Source: DASXVX01 sp036504075 (GTDB lineage Bacteria; Bacillota; Sulfobacillia; Symbiobacteriales; Symbiobacteriaceae). Taken from it: DNA of 64,000 nt. Both the position numbers and the translations under genes were made by a program. Under the pieces are notes generated by a model. The model worked only from the letters and a program-made list of their open reading frames with translations. It was not told the origin of the DNA and ran no database searches. Within the stretch, counting starts at the first letter, position 1; every line of letters starts with the position of its first letter. Shown here in pieces: positions 17,646 to 24,495 of the stretch. The stretch lies in contig DASXVX010000022.1 in the NCBI GenBank assembly GCA_036504075.1, positions 62,001 to 126,000 of the forward strand, written 5' to 3'.

Positions 17646-17707
17646 GTAGTCGGAGCCTTACGGGGCTCCGGTAGAGACTCTCAGGCCGATTCCTGAGGAT
17701 ATACGAG
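17643..17707 (-). ncRNA. Guanine (purine) riboswitch aptamer
   Basis: On the minus strand P1 CTCGTA/TACGAG (extended by CCG/TGG with a G-U pair) encloses P2 TCAGG/CCTGA with L2 AATCGG, J2/3 GTCTCTACC, P3 GGAGCC/GGCTCC with L3 CCGTAAG, and J3/1 GACTA. These are the conserved purine aptamer elements, including L2-L3 kissing bases. The specificity base is C (17649) in GACTAC, which marks guanine rather than adenine. The 3' strand of P1 shares GAG with the P1 stem of the following aptamer. Confidence 0.93.
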
Positions 17708-17879
17708 CGGTCCATATATGATTAGATGCATGTTAACACGGGAAGGGGTTCTCACACAACGGGCATTTGGATATGACACCATTGGTGCAAAAGGCTCAGG
17801 CGAGAGGCTTACGTCGTCTCACTGACCGCACCGCCGGCGTCTCCGACTAACGGAGGATGGCATGGCGATTCCCCGGAGC

Positions 17880-17909
17880 TTGACGATTTTTTCGATTCAC
17901 AGGTATATG
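17880..17909 (+). promoter_or_regulatory. Sigma-A-type promoter before the 145-aa membrane protein gene
   Basis: TTGACG (17880-17885), 18-nt spacer, TATATG (17904-17909), about 60 nt upstream of the GTG at 17971. Confidence 0.5.
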
Positions 17910-17970
17910 GGCTTCTAACCGCCGTTTTCCTCGCCGTGGTACACTGTTGGAAACATTTGGGTGATCGTGG

Positions 17971-18408
17971 GTGACAGGCGTGCGTCTGATAGTCTCGGTC
18001 GTGGTTTTTCTCCTCATGGTCGTCGCGTTCACGACGCGCAGCAGTTATGGGCGTGAGCTGACACCCCGCCGGAAACCGGGTGAGCAAGAGGCCGAAGCCA
18101 AGTTGATCCTCCTGGGGACCTACCGGGTCTATACCTGGTCGGTCTGGATCTCCGTGGTCACGGCGGTGATCGGGCTGGTGTCGCAGTGGCATGCGCCGGG
18201 CTGGGTGCGGTGGCCCGCTGTCGGCGCCAACGTGTTGGAGTTGGGCCTCGCCCATGCACTGTACTGGCGGTTGGGCTACGACTGGCGCCGGTGGCTGCTG
18301 ATCGCCGGACACTTCTCGGGCGTGGTTGCGCTTGCGGAATGCTACTACGCCATTACGCTCGACATCGCGGAGCAGACGGAGCCCGCCAACGACGGTCTCG
18401 GCGTGTAA
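17971..18408 (+). CDS. Hypothetical membrane protein, 145 aa
   Basis: A small integral membrane protein with about four hydrophobic segments (roughly residues 4-21, 53-71, 79-97 and 107-127) and a charged cytosolic or external loop rich in Arg/Lys/Glu between the first and second. I recognise no family. GTG at 17971 is taken as start; a second GTG at 17980 is possible and neither has a strong ribosome site. It is followed 77 nt later by the FKBP gene, perhaps co-transcribed. Confidence 0.6.
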   Translation: MTGVRLIVSVVVFLLMVVAFTTRSSYGRELTPRRKPGEQEAEAKLILLGTYRVYTWSVWISVVTAVIGLVSQWHAPGWVRWPAVGANVLELGLAHALYWRLGYDWRRWLLIAGHFSGVVALAECYYAITLDIAEQTEPANDGLGV

Positions 18409-18485
18409 CAGCGCCGGCCGGCAGGTATCTGGCACCCAATACGGGAAGACTTTCTATTCGGGTCGACAATATTGGGGGGCCGAGC

Positions 18486-19148
18486 ATGGAAACCACTGCC
18501 TCCGGGCTCAAGTACGAAGAGATCGAAGTCGGCACAGGGCCGCAGCCGCAGAAAGGCCAGTTTGTGCAGGTACACTACACCGGCTGGCTGACCAACGGCA
18601 CCCAGTTCGACAGCTCCTACGACCATGGCGAACCCTTCGAGTTCAAGCTGGGCGCGGGCCAGGTGATCGAAGGCTGGGACGAAGGGCTTGCGACCATGAA
18701 AGTGGGCGGCAAGCGGAAGCTGTACCTTCCGCCGCACCTCGCCTACGGTTCCGGGGGCGCCGGCGACGCCATTCCGCCGGACGCCGACCTGGTCTTTGAA
18801 GTCCACCTGGTGGGCATTCGGAGCACCGAACTGCTAATCGAAGAGATCGAAGCCGGCACCGGCCTTGAGGCGAAGAACGGCGACATGGTGCAGGTGCACT
18901 ACGCCGGCCGGCTGGCCAACGGCACCCAGTTCGACAGTTCCTACGACCGGGGCGAGCCGATAGAGTTCCAACTGGGCGCGGGCATGGTGATTACCGGCTG
19001 GGACCTGGGGATTGTCGGCCTGAAAGTCGGCGGCAAGCGGAAGCTGATCATTCCGCCCGAGCTGGGCTACGGCAAGCGGGGCTACCCGGGCGTGATTCCG
19101 CCCAACGCCATGCTGGTCTTCGATGTCCACCTGGTCGGCATTCGATAG
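18486..19148 (+). CDS. Tandem FKBP-type peptidyl-prolyl isomerase
   Basis: A 220-residue cytosolic protein made of two complete FKBP domains in tandem (about 6-107 and 117-220), roughly 65 percent identical by eye. Each has the active-site set: VHYTGWLTNGTQFDSSYD / VHYAGRLANGTQFDSSYD, the V-I-x-G-W-D segment (VIEGWD, VITGWD), and the PPxLAYG/PPELGYG turn. No signal peptide is present. Single-domain bacterial FkpA/FkbP homologues are common; a direct two-domain fusion without other domains is unusual. ATG at 18486 has GGGGGG 6 nt upstream. A duplication within the gene is the simplest origin. Confidence 0.95.
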   Translation: METTASGLKYEEIEVGTGPQPQKGQFVQVHYTGWLTNGTQFDSSYDHGEPFEFKLGAGQVIEGWDEGLATMKVGGKRKLYLPPHLAYGSGGAGDAIPPDADLVFEVHLVGIRSTELLIEEIEAGTGLEAKNGDMVQVHYAGRLANGTQFDSSYDRGEPIEFQLGAGMVITGWDLGIVGLKVGGKRKLIIPPELGYGKRGYPGVIPPNAMLVFDVHLVGIR

Positions 19149-19157
19149 GTTCAATCA

Positions 19158-19185
19158 GGGACCGGGGCTGTCACGCCCCGGTCCC
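19158..19185. terminator. Bidirectional terminator hairpin
   Basis: Perfect 11-bp stem GGGACCGGGGC/GCCCCGGTCCC, 6-nt loop, between the FKBP gene and the convergent HEAT-repeat gene. Confidence 0.8.
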
Positions 19186-19193
19186 GGCGTCGT

Positions 19194-20087
19194 TTACTCG
19201 GTCAGCGCTTTTGCCGCCTTGCTGATGACCGGGTCGGGGTGCCGGGTCAACTCCTGCAGCGCCGTGTGCGCCGCATCGGCCCGGATGCTGCCAATGGCGT
19301 AGACCAGGGCCTCCTGGGCTTCGGCCGGCACCCGCTCCAGGGCGGCTACCAGCAGCGGCACCACCCGCTCCCCGCCGGCGGTGGCGATGGCGGCCCCGGC
19401 CGCGGCCACCAGGTACGGGTCCCGCCGGTCCAGGTAAGGCGTGAGCAGTTCCACCGCCCGGGGCTCCCGCAGGGCGGCCAGGGCGTCCATGCACTCCGCC
19501 AGCACGTCGGGCAACTCCTCGCCGGGGAAGGCCAGCTTTACGGCCACCACGGCGGCGCCCGCCGGGTCGCCCAGCGCCCCGATGGCCCGGGCCGCGGCCT
19601 GCCGGGTGGCGAGTTTGGCGAACGGCCGCTCCTGGCGGGAGCAGGTTGCGTTGGGCTCGAAGTCGTGCAGCAGCCAGGCCAGGTCCAGCAAGGCGCCCGG
19701 CGGGCGCAGGTTCGCCAGGAGGCTGGCCCCGGCGACCCGAAGCCCGGTGGCCGTGTCGGTCAGGCCGCCGCTCACCGGCTCCACCTGCACGGCGCGAACG
19801 GCCCGGAACGCCGGCTCCTCGCCCTCCAGCGACTCCAGGCGGCCGAGAGCCTCCAGAATGGCCATGCGGGCCCAGCAGCCGGGGTCGCTGGCCGGGGCGC
19901 CTTCGTCCAGCCGCTCAAACGCCCGTGCGAGGGCGCCGCCCGCCCGGTGCTTTGAGACGCGCCGGGCGGCCGCCTCCACCACCACCGGCGAGAGGTCGGC
20001 CAGCGCTTCGATGAGCACGTTCTCATCGTCGGTCGCCTGGATTTGCTTGAGCCGGGCGTCTTTAGCGGAACGGCGCGGCGTGCTCAT
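19194..20087 (-). CDS. HEAT-repeat protein
   Basis: A 297-residue all-helical protein of tandem HEAT/PBS-lyase-like repeats, a scaffold for protein binding. Repeat-like units are visible as VVVEAAARRVSKHRAGGALARAF, AAARAIGALGDPAGAAVVAVK, EPRAVELLTPYLDRRDPYLV and AAIATAGGERVVPLLVAAL. No enzymatic motif is seen. It begins 4 nt inside the upstream nucleotidyltransferase-like gene (ATGA overlap), so the two are translationally coupled and probably work together. Confidence 0.82.
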   Translation of the reverse strand: MSTPRRSAKDARLKQIQATDDENVLIEALADLSPVVVEAAARRVSKHRAGGALARAFERLDEGAPASDPGCWARMAILEALGRLESLEGEEPAFRAVRAVQVEPVSGGLTDTATGLRVAGASLLANLRPPGALLDLAWLLHDFEPNATCSRQERPFAKLATRQAAARAIGALGDPAGAAVVAVKLAFPGEELPDVLAECMDALAALREPRAVELLTPYLDRRDPYLVAAAGAAIATAGGERVVPLLVAALERVPAEAQEALVYAIGSIRADAAHTALQELTRHPDPVISKAAKALTE

Positions 20088-20650
20088 ATGGCATCACCGC
20101 CAGGCCACCACGGCCCGGGGGCGGGCGGGTCGGGCCACCCCGCCACCTCGGCCCGCAGGCCCGGGGGCAACGGCTCGGCCAGGAGCCGCCGGACGGCATC
20201 CGCCCGGGCGCCCCGGGCCCGCAGGTATTCGCTCAACAGGTCCGCCTTCGGGTGGCGCTCCATGAGCCGGTAGGCCACCGCCCACACCTCCGGGCTGCCC
20301 ACCGGCACCCCCTGCCACATCCCGCAGGTCAACGTGGGCAAGTGGCAGACCCCCGCCGCCGTGCGGACGGCAAAGGTACCCATCAGGTCGATATCCACGC
20401 CGCCGGCGCAAATGGCGATCCGATACCCAGTGGCGTACCTGCCACCAGCGTGCTCGGGGAAGTCTAGCGGGAAGGCCGCCAACGCCCGCTGCACCTGCTC
20501 CAGCGACGCCTCGGTCGTCAGGTCCCAGTCCCGGACCTCGGCGATGAGCCCCAGGCTGTGCAGCAGCCCGCTGCCCCCGAGGGCGCTTTCGATGCCGGCG
20601 GCCGTGAGCGCCTGCGTTACGGCCAGCAGTGGTGCGATGTCCGGATGCAT
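20084..20650 (-). CDS. Nucleotidyltransferase-like protein
   Basis: A 188-residue protein with the pattern of the minimal/aminoglycoside-type nucleotidyltransferase fold: GIESALGGSGLLHSLGL (the G-S region), VRDWDLTTEA with an acidic D-x-D pair, and a later VDIDLMG. These fit a substrate-binding fold of the Pol-beta superfamily, but I cannot name the substrate. ATG at 20650 has GAGG 8 nt upstream; an upstream GTG at 20659 is closer to the ribosome site and less likely. Coupled to the HEAT-repeat gene. Confidence 0.6.
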   Translation of the reverse strand: MHPDIAPLLAVTQALTAAGIESALGGSGLLHSLGLIAEVRDWDLTTEASLEQVQRALAAFPLDFPEHAGGRYATGYRIAICAGGVDIDLMGTFAVRTAAGVCHLPTLTCGMWQGVPVGSPEVWAVAYRLMERHPKADLLSEYLRARGARADAVRRLLAEPLPPGLRAEVAGWPDPPAPGPWWPGGDAI

Positions 20651-20784
20651 GACAGCCACCTCAATTCCGGGTAAATCTCGGCCCCATGGGCGTTCGCTTT
20701 CCGCCGCCGCTCCTCCTGCCCCTCTTGCCTGTTGCCTGAAATGGTGCTATCTTTATGCATGGTTGAATCAGGGAGGTGAACCGG

Positions 20785-20901
20785 GTGCGCCACACGGTAT
20801 TTTACGGCCAGAACCACATCCTCGACGGCCTTTTCGCGACTGCCAAGGGAGTACTATGCCCAAGTACCGGCGCAGTCGCAACCCGGCCCGCTCTCGACTG
20901 A
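20785..20901 (+). CDS. Possible 38-aa leader peptide upstream of the GTPase gene
   Basis: A short frame with GTG start and a strong ribosome site (GGAGG, 8 nt). It ends 30 nt before a terminator hairpin that precedes the DRG-like GTPase gene, an arrangement typical of leader peptides. The product has no recognised similarity. An overlapping 19-codon basic frame starts at 20856 in another phase with a poorer ribosome site. Confidence 0.4.
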   Translation: MRHTVFYGQNHILDGLFATAKGVLCPSTGAVATRPALD

Positions 20902-20930
20902 TTTCCTCAGTCTGAAGAGCTGTAACCACG

Positions 20931-20957
20931 GCCACGGGTGCGTTTGGCGCCCGTGGC
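20931..20957 (+). terminator. Attenuator-like terminator with a duplicated arm
   Basis: An 11-bp stem GCCACGGGTGC/GCGCCCGTGGC with a 5-nt loop and TTTTCTT after it. The 5' arm recurs exactly at 20967-20977, so the middle arm can pair with either copy; pairing with the second would trap the T run in a loop and prevent termination. Confidence 0.75.
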
Positions 20958-21029
20958 TTTTCTTATGCCACGGGTGCCTCTGCGCACGCCGCGGCTATTT
21001 TTCTGCCCAAAAAGGAGGTCAAACCTGTC

Positions 21030-21974
21030 ATGCCCATTCCGCATCAGGAAATGCGCCGGATCATCCGGCGCCGGATTACCGGACTCGAAGGGGTCGACCG
21101 GATCAAAGTGCTCAAGGATTGTCTGGCGGAGTTCCCCGGCTACTACCAGGGACCGTACGGCGACCTGCGCAAGTGGGTGCTGGACCTGATCGAGGAGACC
21201 AAACTGCGCAAGGCCGTGCAGTTCCGGGACCAGTTCTTCATCCCAAAAGAGGGTGGGGCGCAGATTGTGCTGGTGGGGCCGCCCAACGCCGGCAAGTCCT
21301 CGCTGCTGAAGGCGCTCACCGGGCGGCAGGTGGCGGTGGGCGACTACCCGTTCACGACCCTGCGGCCCATCGCCGGCATGGTGAAGTTCGGCGGCGCGGT
21401 GGTCCAACTGGTGGACCTGCCGGGCCTGCTGGACGGCGCTGTGGACGGCAAGGGCGGCGGGCGGGCGCTGCTGGGCGCCATCCGCATGGCCGACGGCGTG
21501 CTCTTCGTGGCGCCGCTCTCGCCGGAGGGCGTCCGGGACTTCCGGCTCGTCTACGAAGAGGTTACGGCCGAGGCGGCCATCGACCTGCCGGCGGGCCTGT
21601 TGGGCACCAAGTCCGACCTGGACGGGGCCGACGCCTGCTGGACCGAGCTGACGGCGATGCTGCCGGACCTCCCGGCCGCCCACTGCTGCGCGCCCCTGGA
21701 CGATGGATTGGCCGAGGCGCGGGACGTAATCTGGCAGATTTCCGGGCTGAAGCGGGTTTTCTGCAAGCCCAAGGGCAAGCCGGTCTCGCCGGAGGCGGTG
21801 GTGCTGGCGCCGGAGGCCACCGTGGCCGATTTCGTGGCCGCGCTGAACCGGGCCTGGCTGGAGCACTTCCAGCAGGCCCGGGTGTCGGGGTCCAGCGCCC
21901 GGTTCGACGGGCAGGCGGTGGGACTGAATCACATTCTGGCCGACAACGACGTGGTGGAGCTGACGGTCCGCTGA
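21030..21974 (+). CDS. DRG/Obg-like GTPase with C-terminal TGS domain
   Basis: A 314-residue P-loop GTPase. Motifs in order: G1 GPPNAGKSS (about 86-94), G2 region DYPFTTLRPIAG, G3 DLPGLLDGA, and G4 as TKSD. The last ~60 residues form a TGS domain, which binds RNA in related proteins. An N-terminal helical region (EMRRIIRRRITGLEG) precedes the G domain. The order G domain then TGS resembles the DRG family, rarer in bacteria than Obg itself. AGGAGG lies 11 nt before the ATG. The likely role is ribosome-linked; the leader upstream suggests transcription attenuation. Confidence 0.88.
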   Translation: MPIPHQEMRRIIRRRITGLEGVDRIKVLKDCLAEFPGYYQGPYGDLRKWVLDLIEETKLRKAVQFRDQFFIPKEGGAQIVLVGPPNAGKSSLLKALTGRQVAVGDYPFTTLRPIAGMVKFGGAVVQLVDLPGLLDGAVDGKGGGRALLGAIRMADGVLFVAPLSPEGVRDFRLVYEEVTAEAAIDLPAGLLGTKSDLDGADACWTELTAMLPDLPAAHCCAPLDDGLAEARDVIWQISGLKRVFCKPKGKPVSPEAVVLAPEATVADFVAALNRAWLEHFQQARVSGSSARFDGQAVGLNHILADNDVVELTVR

Positions 21975-22108
21975 GGGCTCCCGTCCACGTCCGCCATGTA
22001 CAGCATTCCCCCAGCCCCCCTGCCCCCGGCCCCCCCGGCTCTCCGGCGGCCGCCAGCAAGTAAGTGTCGTCGACCGGGGCAATTGTGCCGGTGTAATCGC
22101 CACTCGGC

Positions 22109-22471
22109 GTGGACCGCACCCATGCCGCCACTGAGCCGGTCGTGGTGCATGACAGCGGCCAGGGCGTGATGGCTTTCGGGGTCGCCTCTGCCCGCCAAGT
22201 CCCTGAGACGGCCCCTCAGCACTACCGGGCCACTGAACAGTTCTCCGCCAGTGATGCCGCCCAGCAGCGAGAGCGGGATTACATGAAGTTGGGAATCTGC
22301 GTCACCAGGGGGATCACCCTGGTGATCATCCAGCCGGAAAACCTCACACTGCAAGACATGCGGCAGAGGGTCGAAAACCTTCTGCCGCTACGGGACGTGA
22401 CTGGTCACGACCTGCTGCTCGACTACCTGGAGTTGGAAAGCGACTACCGGCGATTCGTATCAAAACTCTGA
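22109..22471 (+). CDS. Probable C-terminal remnant of an endonuclease-like protein
   Basis: A 120-codon frame with no convincing start (GTG at 22109, weak ribosome site) whose second half looks like the end of a restriction-endonuclease-fold domain: PQHYRATEQF, then QQRERDYMKLGICVTRGITLVII and TLQDMRQRVENLLP. In intact relatives the QHY motif is part of a longer domain that should lie upstream; the upstream frame is closed by a stop just before 22109. I interpret it as a decayed or truncated gene. Confidence 0.4.
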   Translation: MDRTHAATEPVVVHDSGQGVMAFGVASARQVPETAPQHYRATEQFSASDAAQQRERDYMKLGICVTRGITLVIIQPENLTLQDMRQRVENLLPLRDVTGHDLLLDYLELESDYRRFVSKL

Positions 22472-22576
22472 CTCAGTGTCGATCAGAAACCCCCCCGGCA
22501 ACTGGGGAGCTAATCCAGGCTTAAGGTCGGTTCCAACACTGAATGTCATGACGGTTGGCACCGTCCACAGCGGGCT

Positions 22577-23047
22577 CTAAATCGCATGGACGATGCTATC
22601 CTCGCGCCGCACCAGGCCACACTGCGCCAGCCAACACACCCGCGCGTAGACCTGCCGCTGCCCCTTCCAGGTCATGCCGTACTGCTTCTTCGCGACGTCG
22701 AGCAGTTCACGAATCGAGCGGGGGCGCTCGCGGCACAGTTCGGGAATCTCAAGGAAAAAGCTGATGGATTGCGCCAGGATGCCGGCGAGAAAAGACCCGT
22801 CCCCCAGGTTTGCATAAGTAATGCCCGCAGGCCCGATCTTTGCTCGGTCATGCCCGTCGAAGACGAGCAAGCCCATGTCATGCAGTTGCCGCATGCGGCT
22901 GAGCGCCGTGTACCGCGATTTGCAAGTCTCGTCTATGTTCATCCACCGATCGATTGATACGTTCCCTTCTGACATGACGTGCTCAAGACAGGCCCGCAAG
23001 TTCCCGGGCGGGTTGTACATGGATCTGGCCCTAACGGTTTCCGGCAC
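22577..23047 (-). CDS. Winged-helix-like hypothetical protein, 156 aa
   Basis: A 156-residue protein with two regions resembling winged helices: an N-terminal one around NLRACLEHVMSEGNVSIDRWM and a C-terminal one around RSIRELLDVAKKQYGMTWKGQ to GLVRRED. It may bind DNA, possibly as a small regulator or an accessory of the degraded nuclease-like gene next to it, but no family is recognised. GTG at 23047 has GGAGG 8 nt upstream. Slightly lower GC than neighbours. Confidence 0.6.
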   Translation of the reverse strand: MPETVRARSMYNPPGNLRACLEHVMSEGNVSIDRWMNIDETCKSRYTALSRMRQLHDMGLLVFDGHDRAKIGPAGITYANLGDGSFLAGILAQSISFFLEIPELCRERPRSIRELLDVAKKQYGMTWKGQRQVYARVCWLAQCGLVRREDSIVHAI

Positions 23048-23107
23048 GAACGACACCTCCCCACCCCTTATGCTATGCGGAGGACTGACTTTCAGTAGCA
23101 ACCCCCA

Positions 23108-23135
23108 AAGCCGTCTATCCCACGATAGGCGGCTT
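23108..23135 (+). terminator. Intrinsic terminator
   Basis: AAGCCGTCTATC pairs with GATAGGCGGCTT (one G-U), loop CCAC/C, followed by TTTCATC. It shields the malR-like gene from upstream transcription. Confidence 0.7.
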
Positions 23136-23235
23136 TTTCATCTGTCGATAGATGATGCCTATTAAAGCGCCGTCGAAAATTAAGAACTTCGAACAGTAAA
23201 GTCGGCAGGAATTTCCGGGAGCAGATGCGAAATCT

Positions 23236-23251
23236 GTGCATACGTTTGCAC
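23236..23251 (+). promoter_or_regulatory. LacI-type operator upstream of the regulator gene
   Basis: GTGCATACGTTTGCAC is a near-palindrome centred on CG, the typical LacI/MalR/CcpA-type shape. A sister site lies before the malE-like gene at 24431, so the regulator probably controls both. Confidence 0.7.
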
Positions 23252-23260
23252 ATGGGAACG

Positions 23261-23306
23261 ACGTACGGCCTCCCCCGTGCACACACGTACGGCCTCCCCC
23301 TTGCAC
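23261..23306 (+). repeat. Two direct repeats of 22 bp in the regulator leader
   Basis: ACGTACGGCCTCCCCC followed by GTGCAC (first copy) or TTGCAC (second copy) occurs at 23261-23282 and 23285-23306, a 24-bp period. They sit between the operator and the ribosome site. Confidence 0.75.
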
Positions 23307-23346
23307 AAGCAATCGGCTTCAAACACTTCAGGAGGTGACTTCCGGC

Positions 23347-24384
23347 GTGGGTCCTTCCACCATCGTCGATGTCGCCAAAATCGCCGGAGTTTCCCCGTCC
23401 ACCGTCTCCCGGGTGATTGCCGGCAACCCCCGCATCAGCGCCGGAACCCAGGAGCGGGTGCGGGCCGCCATGAAAGATCTGGACTACCACCCCCACGCCA
23501 TCGCCCGGAGCCTGGTCACCAGGTCCAGCCGGACCATCGGGCTGGTCACCTCCCGTCCGGCGACCCAGGCGTTTGCCAACCCGTTCTTCCCGGAAGTGCT
23601 CCGGGGCATCGGGTCGGTGCTCGAAGGCGAGGGCTACAACCTCCTGCTTTCCGCTTCCCGGGGCGAGGAGAACGAGCGGGAAGCCTGCCTGTCGCTCCTC
23701 AGGAGCCGGCACGTGGACGGGGTCATTCTCACCAGCTCCCGGCTCGGGGACAAGCTGATCGAAGCGCTGGTCAAAGACGAGGCCAATGTCGTCCTCATCG
23801 GGCGGCCGGCCGGCATCGACGGCGCCCTGGCCCACCCCTCCCTGCACTGGGTTAACAACGATAACGTCTCGGCGGCCGCCGTGGCCATGGAGCATTTGCT
23901 GGGGCTGGGCCACCGGCGCATCGCCTTTATCAACGGGCCGCAGGACTGGGTCTTCTGCTACGACCGGCTTCAGGGCTATCGCACCGCCCTGAGCGAGGCC
24001 GGCCTGGACTTCGACCCACAGCTAGTGCGGCAAGGGAACATCACCCAGCAGGACGGGGCCCGCGCCCTGGAGCACTTGCTGGCCCTGCCGGAGCGGCCTA
24101 CGGCCATTCTGGCGGTCGACGACTCGTTGGCCCTGGGGGCCATGGAAGCCGCCCATAAGCGGGGACTCCGCATCCCTTCCGATTTGGCCATTGTGGGCTT
24201 CAACGATGACCCCATCACCGCCTGGACCCGGCCTTCGCTTACCACGGCCCGGATTCCGGTCTTCGACCTGGGCGCCATGGCCGCCCGCATGCTGCTGGGC
24301 CGGCTCCAGGGCCGCCCCGTCCGCCCGCACCAGGTGATTCTGCCATCGCAAATCGTCGTGCGGGAGTCCACCAAAGGCATCTGA
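23347..24384 (+). CDS. LacI-family maltose-operon regulator
   Basis: A 345-residue repressor. The N-terminal helix-turn-helix (TIVDVAKIAGVSPSTVSRVI, about 4-23) and hinge are followed by a periplasmic-binding-like sensor domain with the usual PTAILAVDDSLALGAMEAAH and VGFNDDPITAWTRPSLTT segments. GTG at 23347 is chosen because AGGAGG lies 11 nt upstream and because family members begin a few residues before the HTH; the longer frame reads into the repeats. It heads the maltodextrin operon and matching operators occur before it and before malE. Confidence 0.92.
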   Translation: MGPSTIVDVAKIAGVSPSTVSRVIAGNPRISAGTQERVRAAMKDLDYHPHAIARSLVTRSSRTIGLVTSRPATQAFANPFFPEVLRGIGSVLEGEGYNLLLSASRGEENEREACLSLLRSRHVDGVILTSSRLGDKLIEALVKDEANVVLIGRPAGIDGALAHPSLHWVNNDNVSAAAVAMEHLLGLGHRRIAFINGPQDWVFCYDRLQGYRTALSEAGLDFDPQLVRQGNITQQDGARALEHLLALPERPTAILAVDDSLALGAMEAAHKRGLRIPSDLAIVGFNDDPITAWTRPSLTTARIPVFDLGAMAARMLLGRLQGRPVRPHQVILPSQIVVRESTKGI

Positions 24385-24430
24385 GACAAGCCCTTCCCAC
24401 TACACAGAGGGTTTCTGCGGGTTTGTCTTT

Positions 24431-24446
24431 GTGCAAACGTTTTCAC
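24431..24446 (+). promoter_or_regulatory. LacI-type operator before the malE-like gene
   Basis: GTGCAAACGTTTTCAC matches the site at 23236-23251 in 14 of 16 positions and lies 50 nt before the start of the binding-protein gene. Confidence 0.75.
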
Positions 24447-24495
24447 GAACACCCACTCACCGCTGATGTGATCACGAATGGAGGAGGCAACACCC

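Noticed and set aside
20856..20915. 19-codon basic frame before the GTPase
   Set aside because: Poor ribosome spacing and overlap with the better-supported 38-codon frame.
23261..23306. CRISPR-like repeats
   Set aside because: Only two copies with a 2-nt gap; no spacers.
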